This document shows, in pieces, positions 1 through 8,352 of a stretch of DNA of 11,283 nucleotides. A model generated the notes under the pieces. The model worked only from the letters and a program-made list of their open reading frames with translations. It had not been told where the DNA came from and did no database searches. The DNA lies in contig JANMDR010000027.1 in assembly GCA_031376425.1 (NCBI GenBank), forward strand, positions 1 to 11,283, read 5' to 3'. A program made the position numbers and the translations under genes. Every line of letters starts with the position of its first letter. Within the stretch, counting starts at the first letter, position 1. The DNA is from JANMDR01 sp031376425. Its GTDB lineage: Bacteria > Pseudomonadota > Gammaproteobacteria > Burkholderiales > Usitatibacteraceae.

Positions 1-858
1 ATAGCGAAATTGGATCACGGTAAGTGCTATTACGATGGTCATCAAAATAACGCTTTGCGCTGCGGAGCTACCAAAATCAGAGGACTTCACGCCATCGTGA
101 TATACCTTGTAGACCAATATCTGCGTCGCCTGCGCCGGCCCACCTGAGGTGGTGGAATCAATAACGCCGAAAGTATCAAAGAACGCATATACAATATTTA
201 CGACCAACAGAAAAAATGCTGTGGGTGACAGCAGCGGAAAAATAATGGTCCAGAAACGTTTTAATGGCCCTGCCCCATCAATGGCTGCCGCTTCTATTAG
301 TGATTTAGGAATGGACTGTAAACCTGCTAAAAAGAATAAAAAGTTATAGCTAATTTGCTTCCACACCGACGCAAATACCACCAGTGCCATGGCGTCATTA
401 CTATTAAGCAAATAATCCCACGAGAAGCCGTATTTCTTTAGGGCGTAGGAAACTATACCCAGCGAAGGCGCAAATAGAAACGACCACAAAACGCCAGCAA
501 TAGCCGGTGCCACCGCATAAGGCCAAATGAGCAGGGTTTTATATACCATTGCGCCCTTGATAACGCGATCGGCCATCGTCGCGAGCAGCAAGGAAATCGA
601 TAAGCCAAGCACCGCCACGAGTATGCTAAAAATTGCGGTGGTGCGGAATGAAACTAGGTAGTGGCTATCGTTAAAAAGATCTTTAAAGTTTTGCAAGCCA
701 ACAAATTCAGTGCTGGTGCCAAAGGCATCTTGCATTAAAAATGACTGGTACACCGCTTGGGCTGCAGGCCAGAAAAAGAAAATAATGGTGATGGCAATCT
801 GCGGTGCTAACAGGGTATAGGGCAACCACTTTGATTGGAAAACAACGCGTTTTTCCAT
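1..858 (-). CDS. ugpA: Glycerol-3-phosphate ABC transporter permease UgpA (3' end cut by window edge)
   Basis: One of the two inner-membrane permease subunits of the UgpBAEC importer, which takes up sn-glycerol-3-phosphate and glycerophosphodiesters delivered by UgpB. The frame is open from an ATG at 858 to base 1 (286 codons). It begins MEKRVVFQSKWLPYTLLAPQ and reaches ...VIALTVIQFRY, which matches the E. coli UgpA C-terminus, so only about 8-10 residues are missing. About six hydrophobic segments are present. The cytoplasmic EAA loop that contacts the ATPase is seen near residues 189-208 (EAAAIDGAG...FWTIIFP). An AAGGG ribosome-binding site sits about 6 bases before the ATG. It follows ugpB on the same strand with a 112-base gap that contains an inverted repeat. 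ugpE and ugpC probably continue beyond the left edge (inference from the usual gene order). The family call is secure. Confidence 0.95.
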   Translation of the reverse strand, partial: MEKRVVFQSKWLPYTLLAPQIAITIIFFFWPAAQAVYQSFLMQDAFGTSTEFVGLQNFKDLFNDSHYLVSFRTTAIFSILVAVLGLSISLLLATMADRVIKGAMVYKTLLIWPYAVAPAIAGVLWSFLFAPSLGIVSYALKKYGFSWDYLLNSNDAMALVVFASVWKQISYNFLFFLAGLQSIPKSLIEAAAIDGAGPLKRFWTIIFPLLSPTAFFLLVVNIVYAFFDTFGVIDSTTSGGPAQATQILVYKVYHDGVKSSDFGSSAAQSVILMTIVIALTVIQFRY

Positions 859-897
859 GCCATTCCCTTTAAATTTTTAGACTTAAAACATGAGTAT

Positions 898-932
898 GCC
901 TGAAAATACCCTATTTACAGGTATTTTCAGGC
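898..932 (-). promoter_or_regulatory. Perfect 13-bp inverted repeat in the ugpB-ugpA gap
   Basis: The arms GCCTGAAAATACC (898-910) and GGTATTTTCAGGC (920-932) are exactly complementary around a 9-base loop. The element lies almost midway between the ugpB stop (971) and the ugpA start (858). In the direction of transcription no uninterrupted T-run follows it, so it is not a textbook intrinsic terminator. Stem-loops between a binding-protein gene and its permease genes often stabilise the upstream message or partly attenuate read-through, giving more binding protein than permease. That role is inferred here. Confidence 0.7.
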
Positions 933-970
933 ATTTATTCAGTTGCACAGTTTATATTTAGATGCGCAAA

Positions 971-2317
971 CTATTTACCGCGATTGCTTGCTTCAAACTT
1001 ACGCAAAATTTCATTGCCGCGTTTTACCGCGTCATCCATCGCTGCTTGTGCGGTTTTCTTACCAGCTAGTACGGCCTCAATTTCTTCTTCAATGACTTCG
1101 CGGCCTTGTACATAATTGCCGAAACGTAAGCCCTTAGAATTAGTAGTTGGTGGTTTGAAATTTAACTGTTTGTAGGCAATATCAGCGCCCGGCGTTTTCT
1201 CAAAAAATCCTGACTTTGCTGTGAGTGCTTGCGCTGCATTGGTAATCGGCACATAACCTGTTTGCTGTGCCCAATTAGCTTGGGTTTCGGTTTCCGACAA
1301 GAACGATAGGAACTGCGCTACGCCTTTATAGGCGTTGTTGGTTTTGCCGCCCATAACCCAAAGCGATGCGCCACCGATGATAGAGTTTTGCGGTGCACCG
1401 GCAACGTCATCATGATAGGGAATGAAATTAACGGAGAAATCAAACTTGGCGTTTTTGCGAATATTCGCTTGGGCGCCGGAGCTTGAAGTAAGCATGGCAC
1501 ATTCGCCGGAAAAGAACTTGGCTTCAGCTTCATTGCGCCGCCCAGCATAAACAAATACGCCGCGCTTATTCATATCGGCCAACATTTGAATTTGCCGAAC
1601 ATGCAATGGCGAGTTAATTTTAAACTCAGAATCCATGCCGTCGATACCGTTAGATTTTGTGCCAATAGGAATATTATGCCAAGCACTAAAATTTTCTACG
1701 TGCACCCAAGAAGGCCAACCTGTCGTGTACGCACATGCTGATCCGCTGGCTTTTAGTTTATCAGCGGCTGCATTAAATTCTTTCCATGTTTTTGGTGCCT
1801 TTGCAGGGTCTAAACCCGCTTTTTTAAACGCGTCTTTGTTGATATAAAACACGGTTGTAGAGCTATTGAATGGCATAGACAACATATTGCCACGGCTATC
1901 CGTGTAGTAGCCTGCTACTGCGCTTACGTAGGCTTTAGAATCAAATTTAACGTCGGCATCTTTCATAAGCTGATACACGGGCTTAATTGCGCCTTTGGCG
2001 CCCATCATCGTGGCCGTGCCAACTTCAAACACTTGCAAAATATGCGGTGCATTGCCCGCACGATAGGCCGCAATAGCTGCCGTCATTGATTCTGGGTAGC
2101 TACCTTTGTACACTGCCACCACTTTATAATCTTTTTGGCTCGCATTAAATTTACTGGTGAGCTCTGCAACGCGATCCCCTAATGCCCCCGTCATTGAATG
2201 CCACATCTGTACTTCACTTTGTGCATTTGCAGCAGCAGAAAAACTCAGCGCCACGGCAATGGTGCCTGCACGAAACACGTGTTTAATTTGGGATTTTTTT
2301 TGGATATTTTTACTCAT
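971..2317 (-). CDS. ugpB: Periplasmic glycerol-3-phosphate binding protein UgpB
   Basis: Extracytoplasmic solute-binding protein (family 1, MBP-like fold) that captures sn-glycerol-3-phosphate or glycerophosphodiesters in the periplasm and hands them to UgpAE. It is 448 residues, against about 438 in E. coli. The N-terminus has a basic n-region, a hydrophobic core and a likely signal peptidase I site after ...SAAANA at residue 32. The mature part closely follows E. coli UgpB: WHSMTGALG near 39-47, the GNAPHILQVFEVGTATMM block, MPFNSSTTVFYINKDAFKKAG, ENFSAWHNIP, APQNSIIGGASLWVM, and the C-terminal KRGNEILRKFEAS. GGAG lies 8 bases before the ATG, supporting this start. It is the first gene of a minus-strand operon with ugpA. 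No clear Pho box was found upstream, although E. coli ugp is controlled by PhoB. Confidence 0.96.
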   Translation of the reverse strand: MSKNIQKKSQIKHVFRAGTIAVALSFSAAANAQSEVQMWHSMTGALGDRVAELTSKFNASQKDYKVVAVYKGSYPESMTAAIAAYRAGNAPHILQVFEVGTATMMGAKGAIKPVYQLMKDADVKFDSKAYVSAVAGYYTDSRGNMLSMPFNSSTTVFYINKDAFKKAGLDPAKAPKTWKEFNAAADKLKASGSACAYTTGWPSWVHVENFSAWHNIPIGTKSNGIDGMDSEFKINSPLHVRQIQMLADMNKRGVFVYAGRRNEAEAKFFSGECAMLTSSSGAQANIRKNAKFDFSVNFIPYHDDVAGAPQNSIIGGASLWVMGGKTNNAYKGVAQFLSFLSETETQANWAQQTGYVPITNAAQALTAKSGFFEKTPGADIAYKQLNFKPPTTNSKGLRFGNYVQGREVIEEEIEAVLAGKKTAQAAMDDAVKRGNEILRKFEASNRGK

Positions 2318-2528
2318 TGCGCGGTCTCCAAGAACGGGTTTGATGTTTTATTTGAGATTTATTTCAGATGCAATGTCATAAGCGCACGCAACCGTACTGT
2401 TGCAGCGCAATATGACCCGAAATGCAAATGAAGTGTACACGAAAACAGAAGTTATTCTGATGACAAACGTCGTGATTCTTTGCATGATTAAGCGAGAGAT
2501 TTACGTGGTATTTTGGCGGCGCATAAAA

Positions 2529-2561
2529 CAAAAGGCGCCAATAGTTATTGGTGCCTTTTTT
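2529..2561 (-). terminator. Intrinsic terminator of the 2600-3412 gene, possibly bidirectional
   Basis: A stem of about 13 bp pairs AAAAGGCGCCAAT (from 2530) with ATTGGTGCCTTTT (to 2559), with one G-T pair and a short loop around 2543-2546. On the minus strand the stem is followed by TTTTGTTTTAT, and it begins about 40 bases past the stop of the minus-strand gene ending at 2600. On the plus strand the stem also ends in six T residues, so it could stop transcription from either side. Confidence 0.85.
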
Positions 2562-2599
2562 GGGCAATTACTTAAGCGTCAAATCTGCGTTAACTATTT

Positions 2600-3412
2600 C
2601 TAGTCTTTTTTACGCAACACTTGGGTGATATCGGTTTTAAGAGCAGATTTTAGGGAGCCAAAAAATCCGCCTTTCTTTTCCTCTTCAGGCGGCGCTTCTT
2701 CCACGATGTATTTCGTTCTGTTCGCGCTGCTTTTTGTAAACTGGGTACTGCCACTAGTCCCAACGATGCGGCGATTAAATACCTTAAAGTCCGATTCTTT
2801 TCCTATTAGTGTTTTGGCCAGTTCTTCTAGTGACGCTGTACCAATTGCAGATGGTTCTAAGGTATAGGTTACGGGCCCAATTTCATCCATATTTTTCATT
2901 TTAAATCGAACTACGCCATTTTCATAGTCACCCACCATATCAACGCCGCAAGGCACTTCCATCGCGATTTTAAACGTTTCAGCGGTGACGATACGACGTT
3001 CGTTATGGTGTTGCTCGGACGTAAATTTTAAATTGCTTTGCCATAAAATATTACGGAACCGCTCAATTTGCTCTGCTTCACGTCTCACGGTAATGAAATT
3101 TGGGCTGGTACGCTTGAAGGTAATGGTTACCGTATCAAAATGCTCAACATCTTTGATTAACTTAGTGCGGTTTTCAATCCGATAATCTTGCTGCACCAAA
3201 CCCATGAAGCGGCCAACATCCTGCATGTCATACACGCGTGGACAGGCTGGTTTAACAACGTTGAGTTGCTTAAACAAATCATTGATGTACAGAAACGCTT
3301 CGCGCATCGCTTTATCAACACTCGCCGCGCTAGTTGTGATGGTTGCTGTTTTTGCAGCTTCCAAATTTTTTAAGTTCTCGGCTTCTTTTTTTAGATCGTC
3401 GAGTAATCCCAT
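2600..3412 (-). CDS. Conserved-looking cytoplasmic protein of unknown function
   Basis: A 270-residue protein that I do not recognise. There is no signal peptide or membrane segment, so it is probably cytoplasmic. It opens with an amphipathic, charged helix (MGLLDDLKKEAENLKNLEAAK). A mixed helix/strand core spans roughly residues 30-215, with several beta-like stretches such as HFDTVTITFKRT (91-102) and GVVRFKMKN (166-174). A low-complexity Ser/Thr stretch follows (219-233), then an acidic proline-containing segment (EEAPPEEE, 238-245). The tail is basic: KKGGFFGSLKSALKT and then LRKKD. Cysteines are at 57 and 155. A strong GGAGG lies 4 bases before the ATG, and a good terminator follows the stop, so it looks like a real single-gene transcript. 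It lies between ugpB and glpK but nothing links it to glycerol metabolism. The amphipathic start and the GGFFGSLKSALK tail could mediate membrane or partner contact, which is speculation. Confidence 0.85.
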   Translation of the reverse strand: MGLLDDLKKEAENLKNLEAAKTATITTSAASVDKAMREAFLYINDLFKQLNVVKPACPRVYDMQDVGRFMGLVQQDYRIENRTKLIKDVEHFDTVTITFKRTSPNFITVRREAEQIERFRNILWQSNLKFTSEQHHNERRIVTAETFKIAMEVPCGVDMVGDYENGVVRFKMKNMDEIGPVTYTLEPSAIGTASLEELAKTLIGKESDFKVFNRRIVGTSGSTQFTKSSANRTKYIVEEAPPEEEKKGGFFGSLKSALKTDITQVLRKKD

Positions 3413-3703
3413 ATTGCCTCCAGCTATTTATAATTGATGCGGTGCGCTTATTTATGCTGAAAAACTAGTAGAGCTGATGATGACGCTAATGCCCACAGCA
3501 TGAACAAAGCATATTTACAACTATATCTAGAAAGTTACATCATAGCGAATGAATCATCATCATAGACAATGCACGTCACTAAAACAACTATTTTAAGCTA
3601 TCCGCAGCATCTTTTGTAGGTACATGCAGAAACTTAAGATTACACTTGAAATACTATTAAGCCGCAATGCAGCATTAATCTCAATAATTCATCGGGTGAC
3701 TAA
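3413..3703. other. Divergent intergenic region before glpK
   Basis: This 291-base AT-rich gap must hold the promoters for the minus-strand 270-residue protein and for glpK. I see no strong -35/-10 pair, no GlpR-like operator, no long inverted repeat and no credible small ORF. The glpK ribosome-binding site is weak (GGGTG just before ACTAAATG). Confidence 0.5.
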
Positions 3704-5188
3704 ATGAAAGCCATTCTTGCGCTTGACCAAGGAACCACCAGTTCACGCTCAATTTTATTTAACCATGCAGGGGAAATTGTCGGCCAAGCAGCGCAAGAAT
3801 TTACTCAAATTTTCCCGCAATCTGGTTGGGTAGAACACGACCCTTGGGAAATTGTTCAATCGCAGTTGCGCACAGCCGCCAGTGTTATTGACACAGCCAA
3901 AATTACCAATGCAAACGATATCGCCATTGGCATCACCAATCAACGTGAAACCACTGTGGTGTGGAATCGCGCCACGGGCCAGCCGATTTATAACGCGATT
4001 GTTTGGCAAGATCGGCGCACCGCAGATTATTGCAACGCCTTAAAAAAGCGCGACTTAGGCACCGTAATTTCTGATAAAACAGGCTTAGTGATTGACGCGT
4101 ATTTTTCCGCCAGCAAAATCCGCTGGATACTCGAAAACGTGCCCGGCGCGCGGGAAGATGCCGAAGCCGGAAAGCTTGCATTTGGCACCATTGACACTTG
4201 GCTACTATGGAACCTTACAGCCGGCGTTGTCCACTGTACTGATAGCTCCAATGCATCGCGCACCCTATTATTCAATATTCATACCGGCATGTGGGATGAA
4301 GAATTACTGGCGATTTTTGAAATTCCGGCGGCAATGTTGCCCTTAGTCGTTGAAACGAGCGGCTTAGTGGGCATTACCAATTGTAATGACCTACCAAAGG
4401 GCATACAAATTGCTGCACTTGCTGGGGACCAACAAGCAGCACTATTTGGGCAAGCTTGCTACAACCCCGGTATGGCGAAGAACACCTACGGCACTGGCTG
4501 TTTTATGTTGATGCACACTGGTGAAAAACCTGTTACATCTAATAATCATCTGCTCACCACAGTGGCATGGAGCATTGATGGTGCCATGCATTACGCGCTT
4601 GAAGGCAGCGTATTTATTGCTGGTGCAGCGATTCAGTGGCTTCGCGATGGTCTGGGCATTATTGGCAGCGCCGCCGAAGTAGAGGCACTCGCCGCATCGG
4701 TACCAGACACTGGCGGCGTCTATTTTGTGCCCGCCTTTGCGGGTCTAGGCGCACCGCATTGGGACCAAAATGCACGAGGCGTCATTGTTGGCATCACACG
4801 GGGCACAAGCAAAGCACATTTGGCGCGTGCCGCCATTGAAAGCATTGCCTTTCAAAGCGCCGAACTAGTGATGGCGATGCGTGATGACGCAGGCATACCG
4901 CTTACTGAAATTCGCGTTGATGGCGGGGCGACGGTTAATAATTTGTTAATGCAATTTCAATCTGATTTAGTGGGTAAAAAAGTGGTGCGCCCAAAAATTA
5001 CCGAAACCACCGCACTTGGTGCGGCCTATCTAGCGGGTTTGGCAGTGGGCTTTTGGAAGGACCAAGCAGAGATTGAGGCGCTGTGGGCCAAAGATCGTAT
5101 CTTTGTTCCCTCTGACGCACGCGACGAAGCCTATGCAAGGTTGCAGAGCTGGCTGCGTGCAGTGGAGCGCTCACGCGACTGGGCATGA
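3704..5188 (+). CDS. glpK: Glycerol kinase GlpK
   Basis: Cytoplasmic FGGY-family kinase that converts glycerol and ATP to sn-glycerol-3-phosphate, trapping glycerol after facilitated uptake. It is 494 residues, close to E. coli GlpK. The N-terminal phosphate-binding motif LDQGTTSSR is at 7-15. The glycerol-binding residues are in place: R81 and E82 in TNQRETT, Y133, and D242/Q243 in GDQQAALFGQ. The nucleotide region MAKNTYGTGCFM (257-268) and the C-terminal FGGY signature around 362-383 are intact. The loop before GDQQ reads LPKGIQI, where E. coli has the GGTR fructose-1,6-bisphosphate (FBP) site, and the E. coli IIA-Glc contact segment near the C-terminus is also not conserved. It stands alone on the plus strand, followed by a convergent sixA-like gene with no clear terminator between them. 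No glpF or glpD is nearby. Confidence 0.97.
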   Translation: MKAILALDQGTTSSRSILFNHAGEIVGQAAQEFTQIFPQSGWVEHDPWEIVQSQLRTAASVIDTAKITNANDIAIGITNQRETTVVWNRATGQPIYNAIVWQDRRTADYCNALKKRDLGTVISDKTGLVIDAYFSASKIRWILENVPGAREDAEAGKLAFGTIDTWLLWNLTAGVVHCTDSSNASRTLLFNIHTGMWDEELLAIFEIPAAMLPLVVETSGLVGITNCNDLPKGIQIAALAGDQQAALFGQACYNPGMAKNTYGTGCFMLMHTGEKPVTSNNHLLTTVAWSIDGAMHYALEGSVFIAGAAIQWLRDGLGIIGSAAEVEALAASVPDTGGVYFVPAFAGLGAPHWDQNARGVIVGITRGTSKAHLARAAIESIAFQSAELVMAMRDDAGIPLTEIRVDGGATVNNLLMQFQSDLVGKKVVRPKITETTALGAAYLAGLAVGFWKDQAEIEALWAKDRIFVPSDARDEAYARLQSWLRAVERSRDWA

Positions 5189-5237
5189 GCACTCATTAAT
5201 TCGTACTAGAGCGCCTCAAAACAGCGTATTAAAGCCA

Positions 5238-5699
5238 CTAATCAGGTAATTCATCCGGCGCAATTACCGCTTTTAAGCTTAAGCCAGTAATACCATCTTC
5301 AGGGTCTTTGGCTACAAACCACCAAATAGCTCCCTTTTTAATGGATACATCGCCATCAACTCCGGTTAATAATTTAGAGGCCACATGTCCTAAAATGGGT
5401 TGGTGCGAGACGACGATCACGTTCTTTTCATTATCCGGCCATTGCGCTTCACGCAAAATTGAAAAGGAAGTCGCATCAGGTGCTAAGGTTAAACAAACGC
5501 GGAAATCATCGCTAAAAGCGCTCGCAGTTTGCAGGGTGCGCTTTGCGGGACTCACTAACACTTCCCAGTTTTTATCGGTGTTTTGTTTTAGCCAGCGCGC
5601 CATTTTCGCGGCTTGCTTTTTGCCTTTATCGCTCAGTTCGCGCTTTAGGTCTTCGTCGTGACTAAGCGCATCGGCGTGGCGCCAGAGAATTAAATTCAT
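5238..5699 (-). CDS. sixA: SixA-type phosphohistidine phosphatase (histidine phosphatase superfamily)
   Basis: A 153-residue small member of the histidine phosphatase (phosphoglycerate mutase-like) superfamily. The catalytic motif is LWRHADA, with R7 and the phospho-accepting H8. The supporting arginine is R54 in SPAKRTLQTA, and the second catalytic histidine is H99 in VVSHQP, so the active site looks complete. The length and compact layout match SixA, which in E. coli dephosphorylates phosphohistidine proteins (ArcB HPt domain, nitrogen PTS NPr). The substrate here is unknown, and other short family members act on small molecules. AGAAAGA precedes the ATG by about 6 bases. It lies 136 bases downstream of the ybbP-like gene on the same strand and converges on glpK. 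Confidence 0.88.
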   Translation of the reverse strand: MNLILWRHADALSHDEDLKRELSDKGKKQAAKMARWLKQNTDKNWEVLVSPAKRTLQTASAFSDDFRVCLTLAPDATSFSILREAQWPDNEKNVIVVSHQPILGHVASKLLTGVDGDVSIKKGAIWWFVAKDPEDGITGLSLKAVIAPDELPD

Positions 5700-5835
5700 T
5701 TGTGATCTTTCTAGAAATATTAGGAAAAACGGTCGGACAATATGTACAAACGTATTAAACCACTAAGCAACTTTTTTCGCATTAGTCATATTTCTGAAAC
5801 ATTAATTCTGCTCATTTTTTACGCCGTATTTCAAC

Positions 5836-8349
5836 CTATGCCAAGCTCCGAATTACCGCAATTGGTGGGGTATTTAGCGCATTACGCGTGCCAATTAATC
5901 CCGCTAGCGCGACCCCCAGACCACCGCCAACAAGGCCAATTAGGGGTATCAAGGCATTAACTTCATAGGGCACGCCAAATACTTGTTCGGACAACACCAT
6001 CGCCAAGCCCAGCGCCCCGGCACTTGCCACCGCACCTGCTAATAAGCCAATGGCTAAAAACTCAGCTAACTGCAAGATCATCAACTGACGGCGGTTCGCG
6101 CCAAGGGTGCGCATGATGGCCGCGTCATACACACGTTCATCTTGCGTACTAGCAATAGCCGCATATAGCACCACCAAACCCGCTGCCAGGGTAAACAAAA
6201 ACACGAACGACACGGCATTGCCCACTTGATCAGAAATCGAGCGAACCTGCGTCATGATCGCCGTCATATCAATCACGGTTAAGTTAGGAAATTGCCCGAT
6301 TAGTTTATTGATAGTAGCTTCTCGGCCTTCGGGCAAATAGAAGCTAGATATATAACTTGCTGGTAAGCCCTTCATTAACCCGGGGCTGGCAATCACAAAA
6401 AAGTTCGGCTTAAAGTTATCCCAATTAACTGTCCGCAAGTTGGTAACCTTTGCCGCATATTTTGTACCCGCAACATCGAAGGTTAAGGTATCGCCAACGC
6501 TCACGCCTAGGGTTTTGGCGATGCCTTCTTCCATTGAGTAACTAGGCTCTGAAGCATTTTCATCTGTCCAAAACTTGCCTGACACCACCCTATTGGCATC
6601 AGGTAATTTTTGCGACCACGATAAATTAAACTCCCGCTCCACTAAACGGCGGGCGCGCTCATCTTTATATTTGGTTGGTAGTATTTTTGCATCATTAACG
6701 GCCACCAAGCGGCCACGAATCATTGGCGCTAAGGAATCTGCGGCTGAAGCTTCCAGCTTATTTTCGCGATAAAAGGTTGCGACCTTTTCTACTTGATCAT
6801 TCTGAATATTGATAACAAAACGGTTTGCCGTACCATCTTTTAATTTAGTCTGCCATGCACCAATAAGATCTGAGCGTACCAACGTTAACAACAGCAAAGC
6901 CATGATGCCCAAGCCAAGGGCAATGATTTGGATCAAACTAGAGTTTGAGCGCCGCTTCATATTAGCAATGCCGTAGCGCCACGCGCCGCTGGCGGCAATG
7001 CGGCCACGGCCAGCCAAATTAATGAGTAGCCAGCCTGCACCGCCTGCAACTGCCAAAATGATTAGAAACCCAGCCGAGGCAATTAAGCCTAATTTAATGT
7101 CACCGGCTTGCCAGATGATGAGCGCCAACAACGTTAAGAAGCCCAATATATAAGCACTTACCGCCGTTGCGTCTAAGGGATTCACATCGCGCCGCAATAC
7201 CCGCAAGGTTGAAACCTTGCGCAACGCCAGCAATGGCGGCAAGGTAAACCCAAACAATAAAGTAGTCCCGATTAACGCACCCTGTAGCACCGGCGTGGGA
7301 CTTGGCGGCGGCAAAACCACGGTAAAATACTGCGACAGCAACGCCCCTAAAACAGCCTGCGCAATATAGCCGAACAGACTACCAGCCAATACCGCAATAA
7401 TACCAAACGCCACAAATTGCCAAAAATTTAATCCAAAAATATCGCTTTGCGAGGCACCCAAACAGCGCATCATTGCCGCGCTATCCACTTGCCGCTGCGA
7501 GAATCGCCGCGCGGCCAAGGCCACAGCCACGGCGGCCAAAATCACTGAAAGCAATGTTGCTAATCCTAAAAAGCGCTGGGCGCGATCAAGCGCCGTGCGT
7601 ACCTCAGAGCGGGAATCACGCACGGTTTCAATGCGCTCACCCCGCACTAAGGTGGGGGCTAATTCAGCTTTAAACGCTTGAATACTTGCGGTATCGCCAG
7701 CGAGCAATAATCTATAGGTGACTCGGCTACCTACCTGTACCAAACCCGTGGCAGCCAAATCAGCTTCATTAAGTAGCACCCGTGGCATTACGCCAAAATA
7801 TTCCAGCACACTATCGGGTTCTTTAGTGAGCAATGCCGCGATTTTTAATTGCGAATTACCCACCTTTAAAGTATCGCCAACGCTGGCATTAATACGCGCC
7901 AGTAAAACGTCTGGTACCCAAACCGTACCTGTAGCAGGTATGCCAACGGCTTCACGATCAGGCGCTGCTGTGGCATCACTAATCCGTAGCTTACCGCGTA
8001 AAGGAAATCCGCTACTAACGGCTTTAATTTCCGCTAAATTAACGCCCTGCCCTTTATCCACATCGCCCGATACCATACTGGGGAAGGTGGTGGTTTGTGC
8101 AGAAGTTAGGCCTAAGGCTTGGGCGCGGCTCAGTGCGGCGGCGCGGGTGGGTTTATCAGAAATTAATGTGGCATCAGCGGCAATAAGCTCGTTCGCTTGA
8201 CGGTTAAGTGCGCCTTCAACACGATCAGCAAAAAAACCTACTGTGGTCACGCTTGCCACCGCTACAAACAACGCAGCAATGAGTACACGTGCTTCCCCCG
8301 CGCGCCAGTTGCGACGCAGCATTTTCAGCGACAACAAAAATATTTTCAT
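5836..8349 (-). CDS. ybbP: YbbP-like ABC transporter permease, FtsX family (COG3127 type)
   Basis: An 837-residue permease of the duplicated FtsX/MacB class, slightly longer than E. coli YbbP (about 804). The layout is a TM segment near 22-41, a large periplasmic region (about 42-260), TM segments near 262-282, 308-330 and 355-375, and central TMs near 398-414, 421-443 and 470-492. A second periplasmic region (about 500-705) precedes the final TMs near 710-733, 757-785 and 799-820. Each FtsX core carries a matching cytoplasmic motif: DSAAMMRCLGAS (289-300) and YDAAIMRTLGAN (741-752). The motif REFNLSWSQKLPDANRVVSG (572-591) looks characteristic of this subfamily. The start is 3 bases after the ybbA-like stop, so the two are translated from one message and should form one complex. 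E. coli YbbAP is associated with the lysophospholipase/thioesterase TesA and is thought to handle hydrophobic compounds. The substrate here is inferred only from that. Confidence 0.93.
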   Translation of the reverse strand: MKIFLLSLKMLRRNWRAGEARVLIAALFVAVASVTTVGFFADRVEGALNRQANELIAADATLISDKPTRAAALSRAQALGLTSAQTTTFPSMVSGDVDKGQGVNLAEIKAVSSGFPLRGKLRISDATAAPDREAVGIPATGTVWVPDVLLARINASVGDTLKVGNSQLKIAALLTKEPDSVLEYFGVMPRVLLNEADLAATGLVQVGSRVTYRLLLAGDTASIQAFKAELAPTLVRGERIETVRDSRSEVRTALDRAQRFLGLATLLSVILAAVAVALAARRFSQRQVDSAAMMRCLGASQSDIFGLNFWQFVAFGIIAVLAGSLFGYIAQAVLGALLSQYFTVVLPPPSPTPVLQGALIGTTLLFGFTLPPLLALRKVSTLRVLRRDVNPLDATAVSAYILGFLTLLALIIWQAGDIKLGLIASAGFLIILAVAGGAGWLLINLAGRGRIAASGAWRYGIANMKRRSNSSLIQIIALGLGIMALLLLTLVRSDLIGAWQTKLKDGTANRFVINIQNDQVEKVATFYRENKLEASAADSLAPMIRGRLVAVNDAKILPTKYKDERARRLVEREFNLSWSQKLPDANRVVSGKFWTDENASEPSYSMEEGIAKTLGVSVGDTLTFDVAGTKYAAKVTNLRTVNWDNFKPNFFVIASPGLMKGLPASYISSFYLPEGREATINKLIGQFPNLTVIDMTAIMTQVRSISDQVGNAVSFVFLFTLAAGLVVLYAAIASTQDERVYDAAIMRTLGANRRQLMILQLAEFLAIGLLAGAVASAGALGLAMVLSEQVFGVPYEVNALIPLIGLVGGGLGVALAGLIGTRNALNTPPIAVIRSLA

Positions 8350-8352
8350 GCG

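Noticed and set aside
2433..2440. Palindrome GTGTACAC upstream of ugpB
   Set aside because: Eight bases is too short to be significant alone, and no known operator consensus is recognised.
2318..2520. Possible Pho box upstream of ugpB (TTGTCAT and CTGTTTT on the minus strand)
   Set aside because: The two half-sites are 18 bases apart instead of the 11-base repeat of PhoB sites, and the second matches poorly.
2400..2603. Plus-strand ORF of 67 codons upstream of the 2600-3412 gene
   Set aside because: It runs through the terminator hairpin, has no ribosome-binding site and has an unconvincing composition.
5308..5661. Plus-strand ORF of 117 codons
   Set aside because: It is antisense to the sixA-like gene, whose catalytic motifs are intact.
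5742..5960. Plus-strand ORF of 72 codons between sixA and ybbP
   Set aside because: More than half lies antisense to the conserved 3' end of the ybbP-like gene, and no family features are seen.
7718..8200. Plus-strand ORF of 160 codons
   Set aside because: It is antisense inside the well-supported ybbP-like gene. Its Ser/Thr/Ala-rich translation is typical of a shadow frame.
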